Below are positions 16,608-25,958 of a DNA stretch of 64,000 bases, one piece after another. The notes under the pieces are model-generated. The model was not told where the DNA came from. It was given only the letters and a program-made list of their open reading frames with translations, and did not search any database. The DNA lies in contig NZ_JALDPT010000008.1 of assembly GCF_022695515.1 (NCBI RefSeq), positions 1 through 64,000 of the forward strand. Direction: 5' to 3'. Both the position numbers and the translations under genes were made by a program. Source of the DNA: Phenylobacterium aquaticum. GTDB lineage: Bacteria > Pseudomonadota > Alphaproteobacteria > Caulobacterales > Caulobacteraceae. Position 1 is the first letter of the stretch, and each line of letters starts with the position of its first letter.

Positions 16608-17296
16608 CCGGGGCGGCTCACCTCGCCGGCCTGTGGCGGCGAGAGGTCATCACCACCCCGGCCGGCGATCGCGACGACACCACCCGCGTGTTCTGGCTGC
16701 AGTCGCGCAGCTGGTACGCCGACATCCGGATCAAGGCCGATCGGCCGCGCCGTCCCGAGGCCCGGGGGTTCGGCGACTTTACCGAGCCCGAGCTGATCGC
16801 CCTGGCCGAGACGCAAGGCTTCGCCGGCGAACTGACCGCCGCCGACGGGGTCTGCCTGTGGCGGCGGGACCTGGACTACCAGCCCCCGGCCGCGACGCCC
16901 GACGAGGCAACTTACACGCTGGACGGCGACGTCATGATCGAGGACGGCCTCCATTCCGACTATCAGGAGATCTGGCGGCGCGAGGCCGACAGCGCCGCGC
17001 CCCTCGCGGCCTATCGGCTGGACGGCGACCGCGCCGGGTTCCTGATCCTTGGCGGGTCGCACTTCCTGGAGATCCTGGACCGCCCCGCGCCCTTGCCGGC
17101 CGGCGCCACCCTCGCCGCCATCGTCAGCCGGGCCCTGGCCGCCGGTGACCGGGCCGCCGCCGAGGCGGCGCTCTCCATGCGCATCAGCTATGGCCGGTTC
17201 GCGGCCGGGGCGGGCGAGATCGCGCTCTCCACCTTCCCCTGGCTCGAACGCCAGGCCTGGAGGCTTGACGCCCTGCCCTGGCGGCTGATCGGCTAG
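16604..17296 (+). CDS. Conserved hypothetical protein coupled to phhA
   Basis: 230 residues from a TTG start overlapping the phhA stop by 4 bases, so it is translated with phhA. It begins with LAGLWRREVITTPAGDRDDTTRVFWLQSRSWYADIRI and is rich in tryptophan and beta-strand-like segments, resembling lipocalin-like cytosolic barrels. I cannot assign a family. No signal peptide or membrane segment is seen. Its final CTAG is shared with the stop of the convergent oxygenase gene. Confidence 0.6.
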   Translation: MTGAAHLAGLWRREVITTPAGDRDDTTRVFWLQSRSWYADIRIKADRPRRPEARGFGDFTEPELIALAETQGFAGELTAADGVCLWRRDLDYQPPAATPDEATYTLDGDVMIEDGLHSDYQEIWRREADSAAPLAAYRLDGDRAGFLILGGSHFLEILDRPAPLPAGATLAAIVSRALAAGDRAAAEAALSMRISYGRFAAGAGEIALSTFPWLERQAWRLDALPWRLIG

Positions 17297-18294
17297 CGCG
17301 CGGGCGCTTCCGCCCGTCCGAAGGCGGGGCCCGCGTCTCCTTGCGCCGCCCGGCGCGCCTTCAGATAGGCGAAGGTCTTCACGGTCTGGGCGAACAGATG
17401 CTCGCCGGACACCAGCCTCGGATAGCGCGCCGGTCGATCGGCGCTGACGAAGGCCGGATGCGGCTCGACCACCGTCCAGTAGTCGCAGGTCGCGAAGAAC
17501 GGAAAGCTGTAGCGCTCCTCGGCCACCTTGCGCACCCGGTGCGAGGTGGCGGTGAACACCCCGTTGGTCCAGGCCTCCAGCATGTCGCCGATATTGACCA
17601 CGAAGGCGCCGGGGATCGGCGGGGCGTCGATCCACTGGCCCTCGCCGTTCAGCACCTCCAGCCCGGGCGCCGTGCCCTGCAGCAGGGTGAAGAACTCATA
17701 GTCGGTGTGCGCCCCGATCCCCTGCTGGTCGGCGGCGGCGTCCGGGTCGAACGGATAGTGGATCATCCGCAGTTGGCTGGGCGGCGCCGTCAGGTGCGCC
17801 TCGAAGTGATCCTGCGGCAGGCCGAGCGCCAGGGCGAAACCCCCGAACAGCCGGCGCGCCAGCCCGGCCACCGCCACGTAATAGGCGCCCACCGCCGCCT
17901 TGAAGTCCGCATCGTCCGGCCAGAGGTTCGCGCCCAGCATCGGCGCCCGCCCGTCGCCGCCCGGACAGTCGAGGCCGGTGTCATAGGCCTCCTTGCGATC
18001 GATCTTGCCCTCGACAAACACCTCCTCGCCCTCGGGCACATAGCCGGAATGGTTGGTCGAGCGGCCGATATAGAAGTCCATCTTCCGCTCGATCGGCTGG
18101 GCGAAGAACCGCATCGCCGCGGCCTTCAGCGCGTCGGTCAGGTGGGGATCGAGCCCATGGCCGGTCACATAGAGAAAGCCCACCTCGCGCGCCGCGCGGC
18201 CCAGGGCGTCGGCCACCGCCTGCCGCGCCGCCGGATCTTCAGCCTCCAGATCGCTGAGGTCGACCACCGGCAGGGTCTGGAAATTCCGGCTCAT
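17293..18294 (-). CDS. Isopenicillin-N-synthase-like 2-oxoglutarate/Fe(II) oxygenase
   Basis: 333 residues. The metal ligands are H196 and D198 (GAHTDYEFFTLL) and H252 (TSHRV). R261-x-S263 (RYSFPF) is the 2-oxoglutarate-binding pair. The N-terminal DIOX_N domain has GFLYVTGHG. NHSGYVPEGEEV and GKIDRKEAYD match the IPNS/ethylene-forming-enzyme branch, though these motifs are shared widely. It is divergent from a nitrogen-compound importer, and its promoter carries the same GTATTA-N16-type operator as the guanidine carboxylase operon. I therefore infer a role in a guanidino-compound pathway. The substrate is unknown. Confidence 0.85.
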   Translation of the reverse strand: MSRNFQTLPVVDLSDLEAEDPAARQAVADALGRAAREVGFLYVTGHGLDPHLTDALKAAAMRFFAQPIERKMDFYIGRSTNHSGYVPEGEEVFVEGKIDRKEAYDTGLDCPGGDGRAPMLGANLWPDDADFKAAVGAYYVAVAGLARRLFGGFALALGLPQDHFEAHLTAPPSQLRMIHYPFDPDAAADQQGIGAHTDYEFFTLLQGTAPGLEVLNGEGQWIDAPPIPGAFVVNIGDMLEAWTNGVFTATSHRVRKVAEERYSFPFFATCDYWTVVEPHPAFVSADRPARYPRLVSGEHLFAQTVKTFAYLKARRAAQGDAGPAFGRAEAPAR

Positions 18295-18318
18295 CCCCGT
18301 GCTCCGAGCTGCGCGCCG

Positions 18319-18346
18319 GTATTACCAATTTCGATCTACGTAACAT
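18319..18346. promoter_or_regulatory. NikR-like operator copy B, before the 2OG oxygenase
   Basis: GTATTA-N16-TAACAT lies 25 bases upstream of the oxygenase start. The right arm differs at its last two positions from the perfect copy at 33317. The 6-N16-6 spacing is that of the NikR box (GTATGA-N16-TCATAC). Confidence 0.55.
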
Positions 18347-18475
18347 CACGCGCCATCCCTCGCCGGTGCGGCAGGCGCCGGCGAATTGACGCCTGGACGG
18401 TCAGGACCGCGCCGGGCTGCGTAGAATTCCGGCGCCCGCGCCCGACTGACCAAGCTCGGCCACGGCCCGGTTGGA

Positions 18476-18503
18476 ATATTACGATCCGCGCAGTCAGTAA
18501 TAT
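18476..18503. promoter_or_regulatory. NikR-like operator copy C, before the ABC importer
   Basis: The perfect dyad ATATTA-N16-TAATAT ends 48 bases before the importer's substrate-binding protein start. It has the same spacing as copies A (33317-33344) and B (18319-18346), which suggests one regulator for all three units. Confidence 0.65.
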
Positions 18504-18550
18504 CGCTCGAAGGTCGGCGCAGCGTTCCGGCCCGGGACAAGGGGATCGAC

Positions 18551-19651
18551 ATGACCAAGTGGCTTACCGGAATCCGCGTCGTCGCCACGGCGGCGGTCTG
18601 CAGCCTGGCCCTGGCCGCCTGCGGTCAGAAGGCCGCGACCAAGACCGAGACGGCGGCCGCGCCGGCCGCCAAGGAATACACCATCGGCTGGACCATCTAC
18701 GCCGGTTGGATGCCCTGGCCCTACGCCGAGCAATCCGGCATCGTGAAGAAGTGGGCCGACAAGTACGGCGTCAAGATCAAGCTCGTGCAGGTCAATGACT
18801 ATGTCGAGAGCCTGAACCAGTACACGGCCGGCAAGATCGACGGCGTCGTCTCCACTAACATGGACGCCCTCACCATCCCCGCGCGCGCGCAAGGACACCA
18901 CCGTCGTCATGATCGGCGACTACTCCAACGGCAATGACGGCATCGTGCTGAAGAACGGCGCGACCATGGCCGACATCAAGGGCCGGTCGGTGAACCTGGT
19001 CGAGAACTCCGTCTCCCACTATCTGTTGGCCCGCGGCCTGGAGAGCGCCGGCCTGAAGATGACCGACGTCAAGGTGGTCAACACCTCCGACGCCGACATC
19101 GTCGCCGCCTTCTCCGCCCCGGAGACCAAGGCCGTCGTCCCCTGGAACCCCCAGCTGTCCGAGATCAAGAAGCTGCCGGCGCCCACGAGGTGTTTGACAG
19201 CTCCAAGATCCCCGGTGAGATCCTCGACACCCTGGTGATCTCCACCGACGTCGCCAAGGCCAACCCCAACCTGGTCAAGGCGCTCACCGGCATCTGGTAT
19301 GAGACCACCCAGCTGATGTACCAGCAGGACGCCGCCGGTAAGGCCGCCCGCGAGGCGATGGCCAAGCTCTCCGGCACCGATCTCGCCGGCTACGAGGCCC
19401 AGCTGAAGACCACCTATCTCTATCACGACCCCAAAGCGGCCCTGGCCGCCACCCTCAGCCCCGACCTGGTCGCGGCCAATGACAAGGTCCGCAAGTTCAG
19501 CTTCCAGATCGGCCTGTTCGGCCAGGGCGCGAAGTCGGTGGACGACATCGGCATCGAGTTCCCGGGTGGCAAGATCCTGGGCGACCCGAAGAACGTGAAG
19601 CTGCGCTTCGACCCGACCTGGGTCCAGGCCGCCGCCGACGGCAAGCTGTAG
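18551..19651 (+). CDS. ABC importer substrate-binding lipoprotein, frameshifted
   Basis: Reconstructed from three frames. The N-terminal piece has a lipoprotein signal (SLALAACGQ). It continues as YTIGWTIYAGWMPWPYAEQSGIVKKWADKYG, the NrtA/SsuA/TauA-like fold of the proteins often named urea-carboxylase-related. Frame is lost near 18888, in a GCGCGC run after TIPARA, and again near 19182, after KKLPA. The last piece ends DPTWVQAAADGKL at 19651. Both breaks look like single-base indels because the flanking protein is otherwise intact. With the permease and ATPase downstream it would import guanidine or a related nitrogen compound. Confidence 0.8.
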
Positions 19652-19670
19652 GCGCTGCAACTCACCGGTC

Positions 19671-19824
19671 CCCTTCTCCCCTTGCGGGAGAAGGTGGCCC
19701 CGAAGGGGACGGATGAGGGGTCGCAGGGCCCTTGTCGATCCGGGCCTGACAGGACGAGCGGATGACGGAGCGAAACCCCTCATCCGTCGGCTTCGCCGAC
19801 ACCTTCTCCCACAAGGGGAGAAGG
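19671..19824. repeat. Intergenic inverted repeat, family B
   Basis: A bounded element between the binding-protein and permease genes. It has ends of the type CCTTCTCCC...GGGAGAAGG at both sides, each followed inward by a CGGATGAGGGG arm and its complement. Related copies are at 61919-62076 (complete) and 51897-51921 (one hairpin). Transcription must cross it to reach the permease. Confidence 0.8.
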
Positions 19825-19841
19825 ATCTGTTTGGAGACCAA

Positions 19842-20662
19842 ATGCGTCGTCTGCTGAACGCCCGGCCCAATGGCGGCGCTCGCCTCCTCCTTGGCCTCCT
19901 GCCGATCCTGGCCCTGGTGCTGCTCTATCTGGGCGTCGCCACCGCCCGCCACGCCGAGAACCCGCGCGACAAGATCACCCCGATCCCGGCCGCCATGGCC
20001 GAGGCGGTCCAGACCATGGCCTTCACGGCCGATCCCCGCACCGGCGAGATCCCCCTGGTCGCCGACACCAAGGCCAGTTTGCGCAGGCTGGGGATCGCCA
20101 TGGTGCTCGCCGCCGTCACCACCCTGGTGCTGGGCCTGGTCATCGGCCTCCTGCCCCTGGTGAACGCCAGCCTCGGGCCACTGGTGGCGGCCATATCGGT
20201 CATTCCCCCGATCGCCGTCCTGCCCATCCTCTTCATCATTTTCGGCCTGGGCGAGACCTCCAAGATCGTGCTGATCTTCGTGGGCGTCACCCCGGTCATG
20301 GTCCGCGACCTGGCCAGTCACGTCCGCGCCATCCCAGAGGAGCAAATCGTCAAGGCCCAGACGCTCGGCGCCTCAACCTGGCTGACCCTGCTGCGGGTCG
20401 CCCTGCCCCAGGCCCTGCCCCGGCTGATCGACTCCCTGCGGCTCTCCCTCTGCCCGGCCTGGGTCTATCTGATCTCGGCCGAGGCCATCGCCGCCGATGT
20501 CGGCCTGGGCTACCGGATCTTCCTGGTCCGCCGCTATCTGTCCATGGACATCATCTTGCCCTACGTCGTCTGGATCTCGCTCTTGGCCGTGATCATGGAC
20601 CTCGCCCTGCTTAGCTGGAGCCGGGTGTTCTACGGCTGGGCCCAGCGGCGAGGAGCCGCTGA
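19842..20662 (+). CDS. ABC importer permease (probable 3' frame error)
   Basis: The ATG at 19842 follows GGAG. The protein has an N-terminal membrane helix (LLLGLLPILALVLLYLGVA), five further helices and the BPD permease EAA loop around EEQIVKAQTLGASTWLTLLRVALPQALPRLIDSLRLS. It belongs with SsuC/TauC-type permeases. The frame does not stop at its natural end but runs on into the ATPase coding sequence. A TGA overlapping the ATPase ATG (20660-20664) is in another frame, so a one-base indel near 20620-20655 is likely. The end given is that TGA. Confidence 0.78.
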
Positions 20663-21438
20663 TGGGCGCTCTGTCCTTCCAAGACGTCTGGGTCGAGTAC
20701 GGCGACAAGATCGTGCTCGAAAAGGTCAGCCTCGACGTGCCCGACGGCGCCTTCGTCTCGATTATCGGCCCCTCCGGCGCCGGCAAGTCGACCTTCCTGC
20801 GCCTGGCTCTGGGCCAGGAATCCCCCACCCGCGGCCGCATCCTTTTGGACGGCGAAACCCTGTCGGCCGAGCCCGGCCCCGACCGCGGCGTGGTGTTCCA
20901 GCGCTACTCGGTGTTCCCGCACATGAACGCGCTCGACAATGTGCTGTTCGGGCTGGATTGCGCGGGCTCCCCCCTGCGCGGTCGCCTGTCCGGTAAGGCC
21001 CGCAAGGAGGCTCGCGCCAAGGCCGTCGCCCTGTTGGAGCGGGTCGGCCTTGGCCACAATCTAAAGACCTTCCCGGCGGCGCTCTCCGGCGGCATGCAGC
21101 AGCGCCTCGCCATCGCCCAGGCCCTGATCACCCGGCCCCGCATCCTGCTGCTCGACGAGCCCTTCGGCGCCCTGGACCCCGGCGTCCGGCTCGACATGCA
21201 CGAGCTGATCACCGAGCTCTGGACCGAACACGGCCTGACCATCCTGATGGTCACCCACGACATCAAGGAGGCCTTCAAGCTCGGCACCCGGGTGGTGGCC
21301 TTCGACAAGCGTCGCCACGATCCCCAGGCCCCGCATCGCTATGGCTCGACGGCGGTCTACGACTTCCCGCTGGATGAGAAGAAGCAGCGCGCGATCCCGC
21401 CCGAGCTGGCGGCCATGGCTACATCTTCAGCGGAGTAA
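20662..21438 (+). CDS. ABC importer ATPase
   Basis: 258 residues. Walker A is GPSGAGKST, the signature LSGGMQQRLAIAQAL, Walker B ILLLDEPFGALDP, and the H-loop is MVTHD. It is the NrtC/SsuB/TauB type. A GAGGAG ribosome site lies in the permease end, and the start overlaps a stop (TGATG). It completes the importer unit begun at 18551. Its last 20 bases overlap the end of the convergent AttH-like gene. Confidence 0.88.
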   Translation: MGALSFQDVWVEYGDKIVLEKVSLDVPDGAFVSIIGPSGAGKSTFLRLALGQESPTRGRILLDGETLSAEPGPDRGVVFQRYSVFPHMNALDNVLFGLDCAGSPLRGRLSGKARKEARAKAVALLERVGLGHNLKTFPAALSGGMQQRLAIAQALITRPRILLLDEPFGALDPGVRLDMHELITELWTEHGLTILMVTHDIKEAFKLGTRVVAFDKRRHDPQAPHRYGSTAVYDFPLDEKKQRAIPPELAAMATSSAE

Positions 21439-22501
21439 GATAGCCGGTCAGTTCGAGGTAGCCGCGTCCGCCGCCCGTGCGCACGGCGCCCTCCCAATAG
21501 ACCGGTCCGCCGCCGCGCCGGCTGTCCAGTTCCTGGTCGTCGAACAGCGGCGTCAGCTTGAACGCCTGCACCGCCCCGCCAAGCTTCAGGCTTAGGGTGC
21601 GGGCCACCGGATAATCCGCCCCCGTCCGCGGCGACTTCCAGCGTCGGTCGGTGGCGAACGCGACCTCGCCCGGCCCCAGATGGGTCAGGGTCCCGTCCGG
21701 CGTCCGAAAGGATCCGCCGGCCCACAGCGCCTTGCCGCCCGCATCGCGCACCTGGAACGCCGTGACCGCCGAGCCGTCATCGAGGTTCAGCCCGGTCCAG
21801 TCCCAGCCCACGGCGGCGGGATCCAGCAGGGTCGACGACCACTCCCGGTCCAGCCAGGCCTCGCCGGTCACCTTCATCGGCTTGCCGCCCCGCACCGCGG
21901 TCCCGGCCACCTTCAGGTGTGGGACCGTATAGTAATAGCTGGCCTGCTCCGGCTTCGGACCCTTGCGGCTATAGCCCCCCTGCCCCTGCAGCAGCGGCGC
22001 CTGGCTAGGCGCGAGCGTCAGATCGAGCACGAAGTCCTGCCCGGCCACATGGGTCGCATACCGCCCATCCTTGCCGCGGATCAGGCTCCAGTCATCCAGC
22101 ACGATGTTCGTATCGGTTGTGGAGGCCTCCGCCAGTCCAAACCCCTGGCGCGCCACCCGCTGATCGTGGCTGAGCCGCCCCAGCTTCGGGTCGGACAGGG
22201 CGGCGTGGGCGAACAGGATCTGCTTGGGCGCGAACGCGCTGGGATTGGCCTGGTCAACCGCCGGTCGGGTGCGGAAGAAGGTCACCTGGAAGCCCAGATC
22301 CTGGCCGTCGGCGGTCTTCAGCCAGCCGGTCACGTACCACCACTCGGTCCGATAGTCGGGATGGGCGCCGTGGTCGCGCGGGAAGCTCAAGGTCGGTCCC
22401 GCCTTCACCACGGGATAGACGGGCGCCACCGTGTTCGGCGCCGCAGCCGCGCCCAGCATCACGGCCAGGCCCAGCAGAACCGCTCTCAGCCCCCGCATCA
22501 C
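21419..22501 (-). CDS. AttH/CrtC-like lipocalin-domain secreted protein
   Basis: 360 residues with an N-terminal signal peptide (LRAVLLGLAVMLGAAAA). The body carries hallmarks of the carotenoid 1,2-hydratase/AttH lipocalin-like family: HPDYRTEWWYVTGWL, QVTFFRTR, FAHAALSD, EAWLDREWSS and WDWTGLNL. It overlaps the preceding permease start region by 4 bases and is the third gene of a LolCDE-like exporter unit. In related genomes this trio is conserved, but its cargo is not established. Carotenoid hydration is unlikely without other carotenoid genes. Confidence 0.75.
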   Translation of the reverse strand: MMRGLRAVLLGLAVMLGAAAAPNTVAPVYPVVKAGPTLSFPRDHGAHPDYRTEWWYVTGWLKTADGQDLGFQVTFFRTRPAVDQANPSAFAPKQILFAHAALSDPKLGRLSHDQRVARQGFGLAEASTTDTNIVLDDWSLIRGKDGRYATHVAGQDFVLDLTLAPSQAPLLQGQGGYSRKGPKPEQASYYYTVPHLKVAGTAVRGGKPMKVTGEAWLDREWSSTLLDPAAVGWDWTGLNLDDGSAVTAFQVRDAGGKALWAGGSFRTPDGTLTHLGPGEVAFATDRRWKSPRTGADYPVARTLSLKLGGAVQAFKLTPLFDDQELDSRRGGGPVYWEGAVRTGGGRGYLELTGYLTPLKM

Positions 22502-25042
22502 CAGTCCTCCCGCACGGCGCGCACGGCGCCGGACGACAGGGCGCTGCGCCCCGCCAACACCGCCGTCCCCGCCGAGGCCGCGATCAGCGCCGCGGCCAGG
22601 CCGACGAAGAGGCCCAGCGGCGCCTTGGTCTCCATGGTCCAGTGGAAGGACTGCGGATTGACCACATGGATCAGCACCTGGCTCATGGCGACGCCGAGGC
22701 TCAGGCCCGCCGCCACCCCGACCAGGCCCAAGAGCGCGCCCTCGATCGCCAGCATGGCCATGACCTGGCCGCGCAGCACGCCCACATGGCGCAACATGCC
22801 GAACTCCTTGGTCCGCGCCAGCGTCTGGGCCGAGAAGGTCGCCGCCACCCCGGTCAGGCCGACAATGATGGCGATGGCCTCCAGGGCGTAGGTCACCGCG
22901 AAGCTGCGGTCGAAGATGCGCAGGGCCACGGCGCGGATCTCGCGGGGCTGGGCGAACTCCACCTGGGCGGCCTCGGCGGGCGGCAACTTGGCGCGCAGGG
23001 CCGCGATCACCTTCTGGGGCGAGGCGCCGGGAATCAGGTCTATGGCCGCGTCGGTGCGCCGGGTGTCCCCCGTCAGCCGGGTATAGTCGGCTTCCGGAAT
23101 GGCGATCGCTCCGAACTGGCGGGCGTAGTCGCGCCAGACGCCGGCGATAAACACCGTCCGCGCGCCGCCGTTCAGGGGCAGGCTCATGGTCCGCCCCGGA
23201 TGCAGGTCATAGATCCGCGCCATGGGCTCCGACAGCCAGACCGGCGTCATGCCGGCCGGAACCGACCGGGAGGCGCCCAGCAGCGGCAGGCTCAAGCCCG
23301 GATGGGCCGGATCGACGGGCGTGGCGCTCAGGGTCACCGCCGGCTTGTCGGGCGACAGCCTCAGAACCGTGGTCTTGCGGAAGCCGATCCTGGCCACCCC
23401 CGGCGTCGCCGCCAGGGCCTGTTGCACCTCGCGGTCCAGCCCGCCGGTCTCGGCGTTCTGGATGCGGATATAGACGTCCGAGGGCAGGACCTGGACCAGC
23501 CAGTCCTCCACCGAGCCTCGGAAGCTCGACACCATCACCGCCATGGCCACCATCAGGCTGGTCGAGGCGACAATGCCGCAGAGCGCTATGGCGGCCTGGC
23601 CCGGCGCGCCCCACAGGCGGTTGATGGCCAGGGCCGCGGCGGGCGGCGGGTTCTTGATCCGGCGCAGCGGCGCCAGCATGGCCCGCGCCAACCAGGGCAT
23701 GGCCGCCACCCCGCCAGCCAACATCAGGGCGATGGCGGCGTAGCCAAACAGCGGCAGGTCGAAGACGGGTGGGGCCAGGGCGGCCAGGGCCCCGGCGATC
23801 AACAGACCTGCCCCCCACCAGGGGCTCGGCCGATGACGCGGATCGGTGGCGTCGCCCGCGGTCTTCAGCGCCACCGCCGGCTGGGCGCGGCCGGCCTCGA
23901 TCGCGGGCAGCAGGCTTCCGGCCAGGGCCACGATCAGGCCCAGCCCCATGAACACCGCCGCCGCGCCCGGCGCGAAGGCCAGGGGCGGCCGCGAGGCGCT
24001 CGAGAAGAAGCCGCCGCCAAGGTCCCCGCCCAGCAGGCGAAGCGCGACATCGGCGAGGCCCAGGCCCAGCAGGATTCCGCCGCCGGCCCCGATCAGCCCC
24101 ACCAGCCCGCCCTCGACGAAGAGCTGTGCCAGCAGGGCGCGCCGCGTGAGGCCCAGCACCCGAGCCAGGGCGAACTGCGAGCGCCGCCGGGTCACCGACA
24201 GGGACTGGGCCGAATAGACCAGGAAGCCGCCGGTCAGCAGGGCCACCATGGCCAGCATCTCCAGATTGACCCGATAGGCGCGGGAGAGGCTGTCGCTGCG
24301 CCGGGCCTCGGACCGCGCCGTGACGATCTCGGCGTCAACGGGGATCAGTCGCCCCACCTCGGCGGCCACCTGATCATGGCTCGCCCCCTGGGCCAGGCGC
24401 AGGTCGATCCGCTGCAGCCGGCCCAGCTGACCGAACCGCTCTTGCGCGGCGGCGATGTCGATCACCCCCACCCTCTGGCTGTCGCCGACGCCCGGCAGGC
24501 CGCCCACGACCTTGAAGCGGGCGCTTCGCCCGCCGGCCAGCAGGGTGACGGTGTCGCCGACCTTGCGCCCAGAGGCCTTCAGCGCGGCCGGGGACAGACG
24601 AAGCGCCTCGGGATCGAACGGCCCCTGCCCCTCCACCACCCCGCCACCGAGATCGCCGGGCAACAGACTCGGCGTCGCCTGGGCGGCGCGCAGGATGTCG
24701 AGACCCAGCAGGGTCAGCACGCCGGGCCCGTCGCCCTCGATCCGCGCGGTCAGCTCCACGGCCGGACTGGCCGCCGCCACGCCCGGCGCGCGGGCGAGCT
24801 TCGGATAGAGTCCCTCGTCGAAGCCGGCGGGCCCCGTGGCGTGGACCTGCAGGTCCGCTTCGCCGTTCACGGCGCGGATGGCGCGGCCGAACTCGTCCAG
24901 GGCCGACAGATTGACCAGATGCACGGCGAAGCCCAACGCCACGCCGACCGCGATCGCCAGCGCCGCCAGCACCACCCGGCCGGGCCGCGCCCGCCACTCG
25001 CCCAGCATCATCCAGCGCAGGGCCTGGCCGCTGATCCGGGCG

Positions 25043-25053
<11 letters not shown>
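22498..25053 (-). CDS. FtsX/LolE-like ABC transporter permease
   Basis: 851 residues with the duplicated FtsX/MacB-like layout. There is an N-terminal helix (VVLAALAIAVGVALGFAVHLV), a periplasmic domain, three helices near residues 260-390, further central helices, a second periplasmic domain and three C-terminal helices ending about 15 residues before the stop. It overlaps the ATPase gene upstream by 11 bases and the AttH-like gene downstream by 4. Such systems extract or move lipids or lipoproteins from the inner membrane. The specific substrate is unknown. Confidence 0.82.
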
Positions 25054-25729
<676 letters not shown>

Positions 25730-25797
25730 GGCGAAAACTTAGGGCCGGTTCGGGGCGGGCTGTCCAGGGGGCAGCGATCAAGGGTCAGCGCGAACCT

Positions 25798-25943
25798 GGT
25801 TGCTCCCCTCTTGGGGGAGCTGTCGCCCGCATGGGCGACTGAGGGGGACCATAATGGTCTTCTTGAGCGTTTCGATCCTCAGCGGAGGGAGTCAACGTCC
25901 CCCTCAGGCCCTTCGGGCCAGCTCCCCCAGAGGGGGAGCAACC
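25798..25943. repeat. Intergenic inverted repeat, family A
   Basis: About 145 bases with complementary ends (GGTTGCTCCCC... and ...GGGGAGCAACC) and inner arms built on GGGGGAGCTG/CAGCTCCCCC-like and GAGGGGGAC/GTCCCCCTC blocks. It sits between the allophanate hydrolase end and the exporter ATPase start. A relative is at 58790-58938. Confidence 0.75.
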
Positions 25944-25958
25944 CAGACGCTGCGCGCC

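Noticed and set aside
17293..18294. Naming the 2OG oxygenase as ethylene-forming enzyme
   Set aside because: The shared motifs (SGYV-GEEV, GAHTDY) occur widely in the IPNS family, so only family membership is supported.
18295..18550. A guanidine riboswitch before the importer
   Set aside because: I could not fold a ykkC, mini-ykkC (paired ACGR loops) or ykkC-III-like structure by eye; paired operators explain the region better. Only a covariance search would settle it.
20663..20996. C-terminal extension of the permease into the ATPase gene
   Set aside because: The added residues are an Arg/Pro-rich out-of-frame reading of the ATPase coding sequence, so a frame error before 20660 is more likely.
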